Source of the DNA: Pseudorhodoferax sp. Leaf267
GTDB lineage: Bacteria; Pseudomonadota; Gammaproteobacteria; Burkholderiales; Burkholderiaceae_C
DNA length: 64,000 nucleotides
NCBI RefSeq assembly: GCF_001422405.1
Contig: NZ_LMMV01000021.1
Location: 496,858 to 560,857 of the forward strand
Reading direction: 5' to 3'
In this document: positions 46,372-57,758 of the stretch, piece after piece
How positions within the stretch are numbered: position 1 is the stretch's first letter
Layout of the letters: each line of letters begins with the position of its first letter
Made by a program: the position numbers and the translations under genes
Notes under the pieces: model-generated
The model's input: only the letters and a program-made list of their open reading frames with translations
Told to the model about the DNA's origin: nothing
Databases searched by the model: none

Positions 46372-47337
46372 ATGCCGCCCGACACCCTGCCACGCCACGC
46401 TGCCCCGCTGCCGACGCGCGATGGCGTGGGCGCCAGCTGCGTGGGCCTGGCGGCAGGCCCGTGGCCGACCTGGCTGGACTTCTTCGCCGAACGCTTTCCG
46501 CATGTGACGCCCGAGGCCTGGCGCATGCGCATGGGCCGGGGCGAGGTCGTGGACGCGCAGGGCCGGCCGCTGGCGCCCGATGCGCCCTACCGCCCGCACG
46601 GCCGTGCCTGGTACTACCGCAGCCTGGACGACGAGCCGCGTGTGCCCTTCGAGGCCCAGGTGCTGTACCGGGACGCGCACCTGCTGGTGGCCGACAAGCC
46701 GCATTTCCTGGCCGTGACGCCGGGCGGCCGCTACCTGCACGAGACCCTGCTCACGCGTCTGCGGCGCGCGACGGGCCTTGCAGACCTGCAGCCGCTGCAC
46801 CGCATCGACCGCGAGACCGCGGGCCTGGTGCTGTTCGGCCTGCGGCGCGAGGACCGCGCTGCCTACCATGCGATGTTCAGCGCGCGGCAGATCGACAAGG
46901 CCTACGAGGCCATCGCGCCGCTGCGCCCGGGCCTCGTGCTGCCGCTCACGCGCGCCAGCCGCATCGTGCGCGGCGAGCCCTTCTTCCGGCAACGCGAAGC
47001 CGAGGGAGAGCCCAATGCCAGCACGCAGGTGGCGCTGGTGGAATCGGGCGCCGGCTGGGGCCGCTACGCGCTGGCCCCGCGCACCGGGCAACGCCACCAG
47101 CTGCGCGTGCACATGGCAGCGCTGGGCATTCCGATCCGGGACGATGCGTTCTACCCTCAGGTGCTGCGCGGCCCGGACGAGCCGGACGACTACAGGCGGC
47201 CGTTGCAGCTGCTGGCGCGCGGCATCGCGTTCACGGACCCGGTGACCGGAGCGCCGCGGCGCTTCGAGAGCGCGCTGTCACTGCAGCCCCTGCCTGCGCA
47301 GACCGCGAAGAGTGACGACGCCAGTGCTCGGCGATGA
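46372..47337 (+). CDS. RluA-family pseudouridine synthase
   Basis: 321 residues. Catalytic motif LHRIDRETAGLVLFGL (Asp in HRID), VADKPHFLAVTPGG upstream, and RTGQRHQLRVHMAALGIPI near the C terminus. The N-terminal about 85 residues form an S4-like segment (WLDFFAERFPHVTPEAWRMRMGRGEVVD). It modifies rRNA or tRNA uridines; the target cannot be read. GACAAT (46358-46363) lies 8 nt before the ATG, fitting a leaderless start. Confidence 0.9.
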   Translation: MPPDTLPRHAAPLPTRDGVGASCVGLAAGPWPTWLDFFAERFPHVTPEAWRMRMGRGEVVDAQGRPLAPDAPYRPHGRAWYYRSLDDEPRVPFEAQVLYRDAHLLVADKPHFLAVTPGGRYLHETLLTRLRRATGLADLQPLHRIDRETAGLVLFGLRREDRAAYHAMFSARQIDKAYEAIAPLRPGLVLPLTRASRIVRGEPFFRQREAEGEPNASTQVALVESGAGWGRYALAPRTGQRHQLRVHMAALGIPIRDDAFYPQVLRGPDEPDDYRRPLQLLARGIAFTDPVTGAPRRFESALSLQPLPAQTAKSDDASARR

Positions 47338-47370
47338 CATCCCACGTCGCAGCAACGGCACCCCCCAGAA

Positions 47371-48483
47371 CTATCCAGCGATCTCGCGCGCCGTGATCTG
47401 GTACTTGAAGTCGTCCGGCGCGTAGGGGTCGAAGCGCCCCTGCGCGTTCTCGGCCATGGGATACATGAAGAAGCCCAGCCGCTCGCCCTTGGCACCGGGC
47501 AGCACCAGGTCGTGCGCGGTGTTGTAGGCCATCCAGTTGCCCTCCCAGCCGCCGAACAGGGCCTTGTTCACCGGCGCGACGACCGGGTGCTGCGTGGTCT
47601 TGATCCACTCGGGCGTCTCCAGCCGCATGACCTTGGCCACGTCGGCCGGGTCCATCGCCACCCAGCCGTGGCCCTGCAGGTAGGCCTCGGCGCGGCAGTG
47701 CTGCGCGCCTTTGAGGCTGGCCGGGTTGCCGCCCAGTTCCTTGTAGCCGAAGGCCGAGGGCACGAGGCGGATGCCATAGACATCGCGCGCCGGCACGCCC
47801 ACTGCGCGGCACAGGCCGACGAACAGCGCGTTCAGGTCGGCGCACTTGCCGCCCAGGTCGCCGGTCTCCAGCAAGGTGGCGATGTCGCCCTCGCCGCAGC
47901 CGCGCACCTTGGGCTCGCGGTAGGTGTTGTTGACGACCCAGCTGTAGATGGCCTGCACCTTCTGCACATCGGTGCGGGCGCCCTGCGTGGCCTTGAGCGC
48001 CGTCTCGCGCACGATGCCATCGGTGGGCAGCAGCGCCGTGGCGCGCGTGTAGTAGGCCAGGGTGTCGGCCGATTCGCGTGGCGCGTCGCGACGCGACCAG
48101 TCGGTGGCGCGGTTCTGCGTGTCGATGCGGCTCGTCACCTCGACGAAGGGCTGGGCCGTGTCGGGCGCGAAGTCGGCGACCAGCATGCGCGTGCCGTCAT
48201 GGCCGGCCTGGGCCAGGGCGGCCTGGCCATTGCTGGCGAAGCTGTGGGTCAGCGAGCGCTGGTAGTCGCTGTCCACAGAGGGCAGCGGGATCCAGACCTT
48301 GGTCGCGCCCTGCAGGGGCTTGAGGTCCACGCGCGTCGTGACCTCGAAGCTGCGCCAGCCCTGGGGCTGCGGTGCGAAGCGGCGCTCGGCCGGGGCGGCC
48401 TGGGCCAGCACGATGGACGGGGCGGCCACGGTGGCCGAGGCGATGGCGCATTGGGCGATGAATTGCCGGCGGGCAAGCGTCAT
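47371..48483 (-). CDS. Exported transglutaminase-like cysteine protease-fold protein
   Basis: 370 residues. The N terminus is Tat-like (LARRQFIAQ followed by a hydrophobic stretch ending at about 28, SIVLAQA), so it is exported, perhaps folded. A beta-rich N-terminal part (45-125; ATKVWIPLPSVDSDYQ) precedes a transglutaminase-like core with C214 (GGKCADLN), H262 (QHCRAEAYL) and D278 (WVAMDPAD), a complete triad. Function is unknown; possibly a periplasmic amidase or peptidase. AGGAGA precedes the ATG. It follows a TlpA-like gene by 53 bp on the same strand. Confidence 0.85.
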   Translation of the reverse strand: MTLARRQFIAQCAIASATVAAPSIVLAQAAPAERRFAPQPQGWRSFEVTTRVDLKPLQGATKVWIPLPSVDSDYQRSLTHSFASNGQAALAQAGHDGTRMLVADFAPDTAQPFVEVTSRIDTQNRATDWSRRDAPRESADTLAYYTRATALLPTDGIVRETALKATQGARTDVQKVQAIYSWVVNNTYREPKVRGCGEGDIATLLETGDLGGKCADLNALFVGLCRAVGVPARDVYGIRLVPSAFGYKELGGNPASLKGAQHCRAEAYLQGHGWVAMDPADVAKVMRLETPEWIKTTQHPVVAPVNKALFGGWEGNWMAYNTAHDLVLPGAKGERLGFFMYPMAENAQGRFDPYAPDDFKYQITAREIAG

Positions 48484-48536
48484 GCGGGGGTTCTCCTGTG
48501 CGGTGTAGAGGGCGCCGGGCGGCGCGCGGCCGCGGA

Positions 48537-49064
48537 TTATCGGGTGGGCCGCGGCGCCTCGAGCAATGCCTGCACCAGGGCGCCGGCCTCTCGGCCCGTC
48601 CAGTCCAGCTCGCCACGCACGCGCTGGCGCGGGCGGCCGTCCGGCGCGATCAGGACGGTGCTCGGAAACACCCTGACGCCGCAGTCGCGCGCGATGGCGC
48701 CGTCGCGGTCGAGCAGCACCGGCAGGCGCAGGCCCGTGCGCTGCACGAAGCGCAACGCCGTGGGGGCCGATTCCTTGAAGTTCAGCGCCAGCACGGCCAG
48801 CCTGTCGTCGCCGTACAGGTCGGCCAGTTGCTGCAGAGTGGGCATCTCGGCGCGGCAGGGCTCGCACCAGCTGGCCCAGAAGTTCAGCAGCACGGCCCGG
48901 CCCTTCAGGTCGGCCAGGCGCCAGGTCTTGCCGTCCAGGTCCAGCGCCTCGATGGCGGGAAACGGCGTGCGTGCGGACCAGGCGGTGACCTCGTGCTGGG
49001 CGCGCGCCGGCAGGCTGGCGGCCAGGCCGGCGAGCAGCAGGCTGCGGCGAGTCTGAACCCTCAA
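48537..49064 (-). CDS. TlpA-like thioredoxin-fold protein, exported
   Basis: 175 residues. The signal region begins RRSLLLAGLAASLPARAQ. The thioredoxin fold has the redox motif WCEPC (C67, C70) in LLNFWASWCEPCRAEMP and the cis-Pro region RVFPSTVLI. Such proteins reduce or transfer disulfides in the periplasm, for example in cytochrome c maturation. The TTG start overlaps the stop of the upstream dienelactone-hydrolase gene (TTGA), a sign of coupled translation; no ATG is available near the signal peptide. Confidence 0.87.
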   Translation of the reverse strand: MRVQTRRSLLLAGLAASLPARAQHEVTAWSARTPFPAIEALDLDGKTWRLADLKGRAVLLNFWASWCEPCRAEMPTLQQLADLYGDDRLAVLALNFKESAPTALRFVQRTGLRLPVLLDRDGAIARDCGVRVFPSTVLIAPDGRPRQRVRGELDWTGREAGALVQALLEAPRPTR

Positions 49065-50302
49065 GCCGCCCCGCCCCCAGGCATCAGGGTATTGGACGGC
49101 AGGCTCTCGTCCACCAGCTTGCGCGCCGTCTCCACGCCCGCCACCGGCAGCAGCTTCGCGTCCAGCAGGCCCACCTGCACCAGCACACTGGCCTGGTCCC
49201 AGTAGATGTGCTCGTGGCACAGCTTGTCGCCGCGGAACTTGACGACCGCCAGCAGCGGCACTTCCACGCGTTTGCCCGTGGGCTTGACGCCGGGCAGCAT
49301 CCACGGGATCTCGCACGTGTGCGTGAAGCTGAACAGCATCTCGTCCACGACCTGTGTGGCGCCCACCGTGCGCGAGATCGGCACCAGGGCCGTGTCGGGC
49401 GGGTTGCTGTTGACGAAATGGTGGGTGTAGAAGTGGTGAAGCTTCTCGTAGCCCACGCCGCCGGTCATGGTGGGGATGTGGTTCACGTAGGGCTCGGCCA
49501 CCATGGTGGCCATGGTGGCGTCCACGTCGCGCAGTCCGAATTCGTATTCGCAGTGCTTGTCCCACAGCGCGGCCAGGTCGTAGTGCGGGCCGATGGCGGC
49601 CTTCAGCGTGGCGATGCTGCGCTCGTGCGCCAGCAGGGCCGAGCTGCGGTGGTAGTGGTCGCCACCGACCCGCGCGAACGCGTGGTCCACGCCGGGGTAG
49701 ACCTGGGCCTGCACCTTGGGGTGGCCGCGCAGGGCCTGCAGGATCTGCGCGCGTGCCTCTGGCGGGCAAAAGCCGTCCTGCTCGGCGATGTGCAGCAACA
49801 GCGGCGCCTGGATGTGCGCGGCCTCGTCGAGTGCGGATTCGATACCCACGCCGTAGTAGCCCACGGCCACATCGGCATCGGTGCGGCAGGCCGCCAGGTA
49901 GGCCAGCTTGCCGCCCAGGCAGAAGCCCAGCACGCCGACCTGGCGGCCGGGCACCTCGGCGCGCTGGCGCAGCACGCTGATGGCGGACTGGATGTCGTCC
50001 ACGCCGCGCGCCTCGTCGAAGCCCTTGTACAAGGCAAAGGCGCGCTGCCAGTCATCAGGCGTGTAGCCCAGCTCGATGCCGGGCTGCTGGCGCCAGAACA
50101 GGTCGGGCACCAGGGCAACGTAGCCCTCTTCGGCATAGGCGTCGGCCACTTCGCGCATGGTGGCGTTCACGCCGAAGATCTCCTGCGCGATGACTAGGCC
50201 CGGGCCTGTGCCGGCGCTGGGCAGGGCCAGATAGCCGCGGAACGTGCCGCTGCCGTCGGCGGCGGGGATGTCGATGTACTGGGAGCTCGGCTTGTGCGCC
50301 AT
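49061..50302 (-). CDS. Dienelactone hydrolase fused to an NTF2/SnoaL-like domain
   Basis: 413 residues. Residues 1-240 form a dienelactone hydrolase with a full triad: C128 (GVLGFCLGG), D176 (EQDGFCPP) and H207 (GVDHAFAR), plus E41 (QEIFG). Residues about 240-405 (LWDKHCEYEFGLRDVDATMA, YEKLHHFYTHHFV, CEIPWMLPGVKPTG) form an NTF2-like cone domain resembling SnoaL/ester-cyclase proteins. The first domain would hydrolyse lactones or esters; the second may bind or act on the product. No signal peptide. Start ATG at 50302; first gene of a three-gene minus-strand run. Confidence 0.87.
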   Translation of the reverse strand: MAHKPSSQYIDIPAADGSGTFRGYLALPSAGTGPGLVIAQEIFGVNATMREVADAYAEEGYVALVPDLFWRQQPGIELGYTPDDWQRAFALYKGFDEARGVDDIQSAISVLRQRAEVPGRQVGVLGFCLGGKLAYLAACRTDADVAVGYYGVGIESALDEAAHIQAPLLLHIAEQDGFCPPEARAQILQALRGHPKVQAQVYPGVDHAFARVGGDHYHRSSALLAHERSIATLKAAIGPHYDLAALWDKHCEYEFGLRDVDATMATMVAEPYVNHIPTMTGGVGYEKLHHFYTHHFVNSNPPDTALVPISRTVGATQVVDEMLFSFTHTCEIPWMLPGVKPTGKRVEVPLLAVVKFRGDKLCHEHIYWDQASVLVQVGLLDAKLLPVAGVETARKLVDESLPSNTLMPGGGAA

Positions 50303-50573
50303 CTTTTTTCCTTGTCTCGATGGGGTTGGGCACGCGGTTCAGGGCGTGCATTTGGGGTGCCGCATGGCGACCTGACCGGCGGCCGCATGGAACACCTGTG
50401 GTTCGCCGCGATCGTACTGCCGCGCCCGGCGCAGCCTGTTGCGGCCCTGCGGCATGCTGACCGACACAGGCGCCATCCCGCCTCTTGCACGTTCACGACG
50501 TTTTGCCTGTATCCATGGCTGTGTCACAGCATGCACAATCGCGCGCTGTACACAAATTGGACGGGCACGGCGC

Positions 50574-51416
50574 ATGCGGTTGGGATTGAATTCGTGGCGG
50601 GCCGCTGGCGGCGTGCTGGCCCTGGGCCTGGTGCTCAGCGCGTGCATGGGCACGATCCCGCAGGCCAGGCCGCTGCTATCGACGGCGGCGCTGGACCGCA
50701 CGACCATTGCCTTTGCCCACCAGGGCCGCGGCAGCACCTCACCCGCGGTGGTGTTCCAGAGCGGCCTGGGCGACGACCATGGCACCTGGGCCCAGGTGCT
50801 GCAGCAGCTGCCATCCCGGATCGAAGCCATTGCCCCGGACCGACCCGGCTACGGCGCCAGCCCGGCAAGCACCGAACTGCGCGACGCCTGCCGCATTGCG
50901 CAGGAGCAGCGCGCGCTGCTGCAGCGCTCGGGCGTGAAGCCGCCTTACGTGCTGGTCGGCCATTCGCTGGGTGGCCTGTACCAGTACGTCTACGCCCGCC
51001 AGTACCCGGACGAGGTGGCCGGCCTGGTGCTGCTGGACCCGACCCACCCCGACATCTTGAAGACCTTGCAGCGCGAGACGCCCGGGGCGGCGGCGTTGCT
51101 GCAACTGGCGCGCGCCACGGTGTTCACCTCGGCCATGCGCCAGGAATTCGATGCGCAAACGGCCTGCCTGGATGCACTGGACACCCGCGCGCCACTGGCA
51201 GCGCCGGCCCTGCTGATGGTGTCCACCCGCCCCAGCGCCTACGCGGGCGAAGGCCTTCAGGCCACGCTGGGCACGCTGCGACAGGACTGGCTGCAGCTCA
51301 CCGGCACCGGCGCGCTGACGCCCGTGGCCAATGCCGGCCACTACATCCAGCGCGACGCGCCGCAGGCGGTGGTCGCTGCGATCCGTTCGCTGGTCGAGGC
51401 CGACGCCGCCCACTGA
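50574..51416 (+). CDS. Alpha/beta hydrolase lipoprotein
   Basis: 280 residues. The N terminus is a lipoprotein signal with lipobox LSAC (cysteine at about 24), so it is membrane-anchored on the periplasmic side. Hydrolase fold with GLGDDHGTWAQVL (oxyanion region), nucleophile elbow GHSLGG, and a C-terminal histidine in NAGHYIQRDAP. Substrate unknown; an esterase or lipase-like role is plausible. The ATG at 50574 was chosen because it directly precedes the signal peptide. The 271-bp gap upstream holds the divergent promoters of this gene and the dienelactone hydrolase; nothing else is recognised in it. Confidence 0.82.
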   Translation: MRLGLNSWRAAGGVLALGLVLSACMGTIPQARPLLSTAALDRTTIAFAHQGRGSTSPAVVFQSGLGDDHGTWAQVLQQLPSRIEAIAPDRPGYGASPASTELRDACRIAQEQRALLQRSGVKPPYVLVGHSLGGLYQYVYARQYPDEVAGLVLLDPTHPDILKTLQRETPGAAALLQLARATVFTSAMRQEFDAQTACLDALDTRAPLAAPALLMVSTRPSAYAGEGLQATLGTLRQDWLQLTGTGALTPVANAGHYIQRDAPQAVVAAIRSLVEADAAH

Positions 51417-51468
51417 GACGCTTGTTGCGACAATGCGCCCGGGCCACGGTCGGCCCGGGAGTGCAACG

Positions 51469-52944
51469 ATGGCATTGGCGATGGGTTGGGACGAATGGAG
51501 CCGGCACGATGGCGTGGCCCTGGCCGAACTGGTCCGCACCGGGCAGCTGACACCGGCCGAGCTGGCCCAGCAAGCGGCCGCCGGCATTGCGAAAACCAAC
51601 CCCGCCCTGAGCGCGGTGGTCCAGGTCTTCGACGACGTGGTGGCCGACCCGCTGCATGACGGGATGAATCCGCAAGGCGCCCTGGCCGGCGTTCCCTACC
51701 TCATGAAGGACCTGGGGCCCACGCTCAAGGGCCGGCTGCAGGAAATGGGCTCGTTGCTGATGCAAGGCCACCGCGCGCCGGCCGACAGCTACCTCACCGG
51801 CCGCATCCGCCAGGCCGGCCTCAACATCATCGGCCGCACGACGACGCCGGAATTCGGCGTCTGCAGTTCCGCCGAGAACCCGGCGCTGTACGTCACGCGC
51901 AACCCCTGGAACCTGGAGTACACGACCTGCGGCTCATCGGCCGGCACGGGCGCCATGGTGGGCGCGGGTGTGGTGCCGCTGTCGCATGCGACGGACGGCG
52001 GCGGCTCCATCCGCATCCCGGCCGGCGTGAACGGCGTGATCGGGCTAAAGCCTTCGCGCGGCGTGCTGTCGATCGCGCCGCACTTGTCGGACCTGACGGG
52101 GCTGGTCTCCACCCAGGGCTGCCACAGCCGCACGGTGCGCGACACCGCGACCTTCATCGACCAGTGCCGCGGCGGCGCGCCGGGCGAGTTCATGCCGTAC
52201 TGGACGCCGGCCGAACCGTACGCCCAGCTGATCCAGCGCGACCCGCAACGCCTGCGCATCGCGCTCTCGCACGAGTGGGGCGACTACCGCGCCACGCCGC
52301 ACATCGTGGCCGAGCTCACGCGCGTGGGCCGTTTGCTCGAAGGCCTGGGGCACGAGGTCGACTGGGCGCTGCCCGACGTGGACATCCGCGCCGCGTTCGC
52401 CGCGCAGACCACCTGCTACATCAGCAACTTCGCGCAGACCATCTCCGGCCATCTCGCAAGGCTGGGCCTGCAGCGCCCGCCCGAAGACAAGATCGAGCCC
52501 ATCAACATCAAGATCTGGGAAGCCGGCCGCGACACCTCGTTCGCCGAGCGCTTCCAGATGCAGACCGTGTTCAACACCACGGCGCGGGCATTCGGCGAAT
52601 TCTTCGAGCAGTGGGACATCATCCTCACGCCCATCACCGCGCTGCCCACGCCGAAGATCGGCACCACCGAATACCTGACGCTGAGCGACAACCCCTCGGT
52701 GCTCGACTGGTTCGGCAACCTGTGGAAGAACTTCGCCTACACGCCGCTGGCCAACCTGTGCGGCATCCCGGGCATCAGCCTGCCGCTGGCCACTTACGAG
52801 AGCGGCCTGCCGATGGGCATCCAGGCGCAGGCGCGGCAGGCAAACGACGGGCTGCTGCTGCAGCTGGCGGCGCAGGTCGAGCGGGCGATCGAGGGGAAGT
52901 GGAATGAGGGAAGGCGGCCGGGGGTGCATGTGGCGGCCGGCTGA
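51469..52944 (+). CDS. Amidase (amidase-signature family)
   Basis: 491 residues. Catalytic Ser-cisSer-Lys triad: K80 (YLMKDLG), cis-S156 (CGSSAGTGAMVG) and nucleophile S180 (DGGGSIRIP). The glycine-rich stretch reads CGSSAGTG instead of GGSSGG, a common variant. It hydrolyses an unknown amide in the cytoplasm; no signal peptide. Start ATG with GGGAG eight bases upstream. A GACAAT at 51429-51434 in the short gap after the lipoprotein gene could be its -10. Confidence 0.92.
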   Translation: MALAMGWDEWSRHDGVALAELVRTGQLTPAELAQQAAAGIAKTNPALSAVVQVFDDVVADPLHDGMNPQGALAGVPYLMKDLGPTLKGRLQEMGSLLMQGHRAPADSYLTGRIRQAGLNIIGRTTTPEFGVCSSAENPALYVTRNPWNLEYTTCGSSAGTGAMVGAGVVPLSHATDGGGSIRIPAGVNGVIGLKPSRGVLSIAPHLSDLTGLVSTQGCHSRTVRDTATFIDQCRGGAPGEFMPYWTPAEPYAQLIQRDPQRLRIALSHEWGDYRATPHIVAELTRVGRLLEGLGHEVDWALPDVDIRAAFAAQTTCYISNFAQTISGHLARLGLQRPPEDKIEPINIKIWEAGRDTSFAERFQMQTVFNTTARAFGEFFEQWDIILTPITALPTPKIGTTEYLTLSDNPSVLDWFGNLWKNFAYTPLANLCGIPGISLPLATYESGLPMGIQAQARQANDGLLLQLAAQVERAIEGKWNEGRRPGVHVAAG

Positions 52945-52952
52945 GGCTGCTG

Positions 52953-53513
52953 TCACGCCTCGGGAATCAAGTGCCCGGCCTGACGCAAGGCTTTGGCCCA
53001 GCGGCGAATGCCCGCGCGCAACCTGCGCTGCGCATCGGCGTCCAGCGGCATCTGAGGGATCAGCTCGAACGCCTTGGCTGGCGTGACGTAGCCGTGCTCC
53101 AGCAGCGCCATGCAGAACACGCGGTCCTTGTCGCGGCCTGCTGCGGCTTTTGAGAGAAACAGGTCCATGACGTCGAGGCAGTAGCCCACGCGGCCGTTGG
53201 TGTTGCCGTTCTGCACGCTTTGCACGCGCGACAACCATCCAGCCGGCAGGATGGCCGTGTCGGGACCGACGCCCTGCGCGTAGTAGCCGTTGGTCGCATG
53301 GAACTGCGAGCCCTCGCCGATGGCGCCGTCGATGCGGTCGGCCAGTTCAGGCGCGTTGAGCGGGTAGATGTCGGCCTCTGCAGACATCTTGAAGACATCC
53401 TCTGGGTCAGGCACCGGCCCCAGCATGGACTGGCTGCCCACGATGATGAACTCGTACTGGTTCGTCAGGTCGGCGCTGGCGCGGATGATGTGTTCCAGGT
53501 CCTGGCGGTTCAT
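52953..53513 (-). CDS. DUF6036-like nucleotidyltransferase, possible toxin
   Basis: 186 residues. The N-terminal half has a minimal nucleotidyltransferase signature: GS at 26-27 (FIIVGSQSML) and an acidic pair E46/D48 (AEADIYP). The C-terminal half is helical (KDRVFCMALLEHGYVTPAKAFELI). Such stand-alone nucleotidyltransferases next to a helix-turn-helix gene resemble AbiEii/MenT toxins, some of which add nucleotides to tRNA ends. It lies 11 bp downstream of an XRE regulator on the same strand. Family assignment rests on motif and context; it could instead be a non-toxic enzyme. Confidence 0.6.
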   Translation of the reverse strand: MNRQDLEHIIRASADLTNQYEFIIVGSQSMLGPVPDPEDVFKMSAEADIYPLNAPELADRIDGAIGEGSQFHATNGYYAQGVGPDTAILPAGWLSRVQSVQNGNTNGRVGYCLDVMDLFLSKAAAGRDKDRVFCMALLEHGYVTPAKAFELIPQMPLDADAQRRLRAGIRRWAKALRQAGHLIPEA

Positions 53514-53524
53514 GGCGCGGCCGC

Positions 53525-54187
53525 CTATTGCACGTCACCGAGCACGACGCCTTGCTTCAGCTCGTTGATCTGCGCCAACACCGCCTGGCGCGTCGCATCG
53601 GGCAGCACGGTCACCAAGGGCGAGGCCTGGCGCAGCTCCTGCGCGCGCCGTGTGCGGCCCAGCACCTTGCGCCACATGCGCCTGCGCAGGACTTCTTCCC
53701 ATTCCTTCCACAGGCCCGCAGAGCGCGACGCGCCGTCCCGCAGCCAGTGCGCCAGCGTGGCCTGCGCCTGCTCGATGTACGCGGGGTCGGACTGCACGAG
53801 TTCGATGGCGGCTTGGTGCAGCGCCAGGCTTTGCAGATCCTGCGCCTGGTGGCGCGATGCGTCAGCCGACACCATGACTTGCACGGCAGGTCGCGCATGG
53901 CGACTGCGCGCGGCCGCGGAGCCCGGCGTGGCGGGCCGCATCGTGTCGCCCGCCAACAGCGCAAATTCGCCGCTCACGCCGAGGACGGACATCACCCGCA
54001 GATAGGTGCCCATGGAAGGCGCAGGGTCGCCGGATTCGACCGCGCGTAGGGTGTTGCGCGTGATGCCCACCTTGGACGCCATCTCCACCGTGCCCAGCCC
54101 TCTTGCCTTGCGCAGACGCATGAGACGGTCGCCCAACTGCTGCAGGAGCTGAGTTTCCAGTACAGCGGTGACTGGTGAGTGCGTCAT
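53525..54187 (-). CDS. XRE-family regulator, probable antitoxin partner
   Basis: 220 residues. N-terminal helix-turn-helix (about 14-72; LGDRLMRLRKARGLGTVEMA then TRNTLRAVESGDPAPSM). The C-terminal about 120 residues form an unassigned region (WLRDGASRSAGLWKEWEEVL, TVLPDATRQAVLAQINELKQ) that could bind the nucleotidyltransferase encoded next. TATACT (54199-54194 on this strand) lies 6 nt before the ATG, so the mRNA is probably leaderless. Two palindromes overlap and precede this promoter, fitting strong autorepression. Confidence 0.8.
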   Translation of the reverse strand: MTHSPVTAVLETQLLQQLGDRLMRLRKARGLGTVEMASKVGITRNTLRAVESGDPAPSMGTYLRVMSVLGVSGEFALLAGDTMRPATPGSAAARSRHARPAVQVMVSADASRHQAQDLQSLALHQAAIELVQSDPAYIEQAQATLAHWLRDGASRSAGLWKEWEEVLRRRMWRKVLGRTRRAQELRQASPLVTVLPDATRQAVLAQINELKQGVVLGDVQ

Positions 54188-54239
54188 TTGGTCAGTATAT
54201 TAACCAAAACAAGGCATCTTGGTCAGAATAATGACCAAG
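54188..54239. promoter_or_regulatory. Two tandem palindromic operators of the XRE gene
   Basis: O1 (54188-54207) has arms TTGGT and ACCAA, covers the -10 TATACT and abuts the start codon. O2 (54219-54238) is TTGGTCA-N6-TGACCAA, fully symmetric in its seven-base arms. The centres are 31 bp apart, three helical turns, so dimers would bind on the same face. Likely bound by the XRE protein. O2 also lies 24 bp from the alaS stop. Confidence 0.7.
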
Positions 54240-54262
54240 CATCCACCCCAGGGCGATGGCAA

Positions 54263-56893
<2,631 letters not shown>

Positions 56894-56930
56894 GGGGTTA
56901 CGCAACTGAAAAGTTTGTCTCGGGGCGGGA

Positions 56931-57353
56931 TCAGACTGGCTGAAAGATGTCGACGCCAAAGCGCTTTGCGGCGGCCATCAGCTTCTTGTCCTTGGTGGCC
57001 AGCGGCAGGCGCTGCTGGCGCGCGAGGTCGAGGTAGCAGGCATCGTAGGAGGTGAGCTCCCAGTCGTAGGCCCGCTCGGTCCAGTAGCGGGCGTCGGGCT
57101 CCAGCGGCATGGTTTGCAGGTCAAGCACCGCGAGATGTTGCCAGCACTGTTTGATGCCGTCGGCCGAGATGCGTTCGCTGCGCAGCGCGCGTGAGAGGAT
57201 GTTGGCCATCTCCAGATGCCACAGCACCGGCACCACGGCGTTCAGGTCGGTCAAGGCCTGCAGCACGCCGACCGAGTAATCGTCCTGCTCGTCGGCGAAC
57301 ACGGCGCCCAGGGCGACCGAGGTGTCCAGCACCAGGTGTGACGATGCCTGCAT
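56931..57353 (-). CDS. PIN-domain (VapC-type) ribonuclease toxin
   Basis: 140 residues with the PIN-domain acidic set: D10 ([10 protein letters not shown]), E48 (LEMANIL), D104 ([10 protein letters not shown]) and D122 (ATKDKKL). PIN toxins are Mg-dependent RNases, often cutting tRNA or rRNA. Its ATG overlaps the stop of the Phd-type antitoxin gene (TGATG), the classical arrangement. It lies 37 bp upstream of the alaS start on the same strand. Confidence 0.9.
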   Translation of the reverse strand: MQASSHLVLDTSVALGAVFADEQDDYSVGVLQALTDLNAVVPVLWHLEMANILSRALRSERISADGIKQCWQHLAVLDLQTMPLEPDARYWTERAYDWELTSYDACYLDLARQQRLPLATKDKKLMAAAKRFGVDIFQPV

Positions 57354-57595
57354 CAGCGACGGCCCTCGTCCCGCAGGGCGCGCCAGTCCATGCCCAGCGT
57401 GCGCTGGCCGGCCTGCTGCAACAAGGCTGTGACAGCCGATTGCCGCGCATCGCGTGCATGGTGTTGCTGGACGAAGGCCACGATCTTGGCCACCGGCTTG
57501 TTGTGCCGCGTGATGATGACTTCTTCGCCCGCTTCGGCGCGCGCGACGTATTCGCTCAGATGGGTCTTGGCTTCGAACAGTCCGATGGCGGCCAT
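57353..57595 (-). CDS. Phd/YefM-family antitoxin
   Basis: 80 residues. The N-terminal Phd/YefM DNA-binding fold reads GLFEAKTHLSEYVARAEAGE, VIITRHNKPVAKIV; the C-terminal part is the toxin-binding tail. It should neutralise the PIN protein and repress the operon. Start ATG at 57595 with GAGGA about six bases upstream. A -10 (TAAAAT, 57635-57630) and a palindromic operator lie just before it. Confidence 0.9.
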   Translation of the reverse strand: MAAIGLFEAKTHLSEYVARAEAGEEVIITRHNKPVAKIVAFVQQHHARDARQSAVTALLQQAGQRTLGMDWRALRDEGRR

Positions 57596-57613
57596 GGCGT
57601 CCTCGACAGAAGT

Positions 57614-57628
57614 TGGTTGAATCAACCA
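57614..57628. promoter_or_regulatory. Operator of the Phd-PIN pair
   Basis: Perfect palindrome TGGTTGA-A-TCAACCA directly downstream of TAAAAT (57635-57630, minus strand), thus over the expected transcription start of the antitoxin gene. Binding by the antitoxin would block transcription. Confidence 0.65.
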
Positions 57629-57758
57629 GATTTTAGCCGTACTGCGTGCGCGCCGATCTGGCGCCTTCACTGTGTTTTGAGGGATGAAACACGCGAAAAC
57701 CCTATGTAAATTAGTTTTGCAGACACCTAGTATTTCCTTGCATTCAACTTTTTGTACG

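Noticed and set aside
50303-50573. A small gene in the 271-bp gap before the lipoprotein hydrolase
   Set aside because: Open frames extend the hydrolase upstream, but they lack a ribosome site and would bury the lipoprotein signal; no independent gene is supported.
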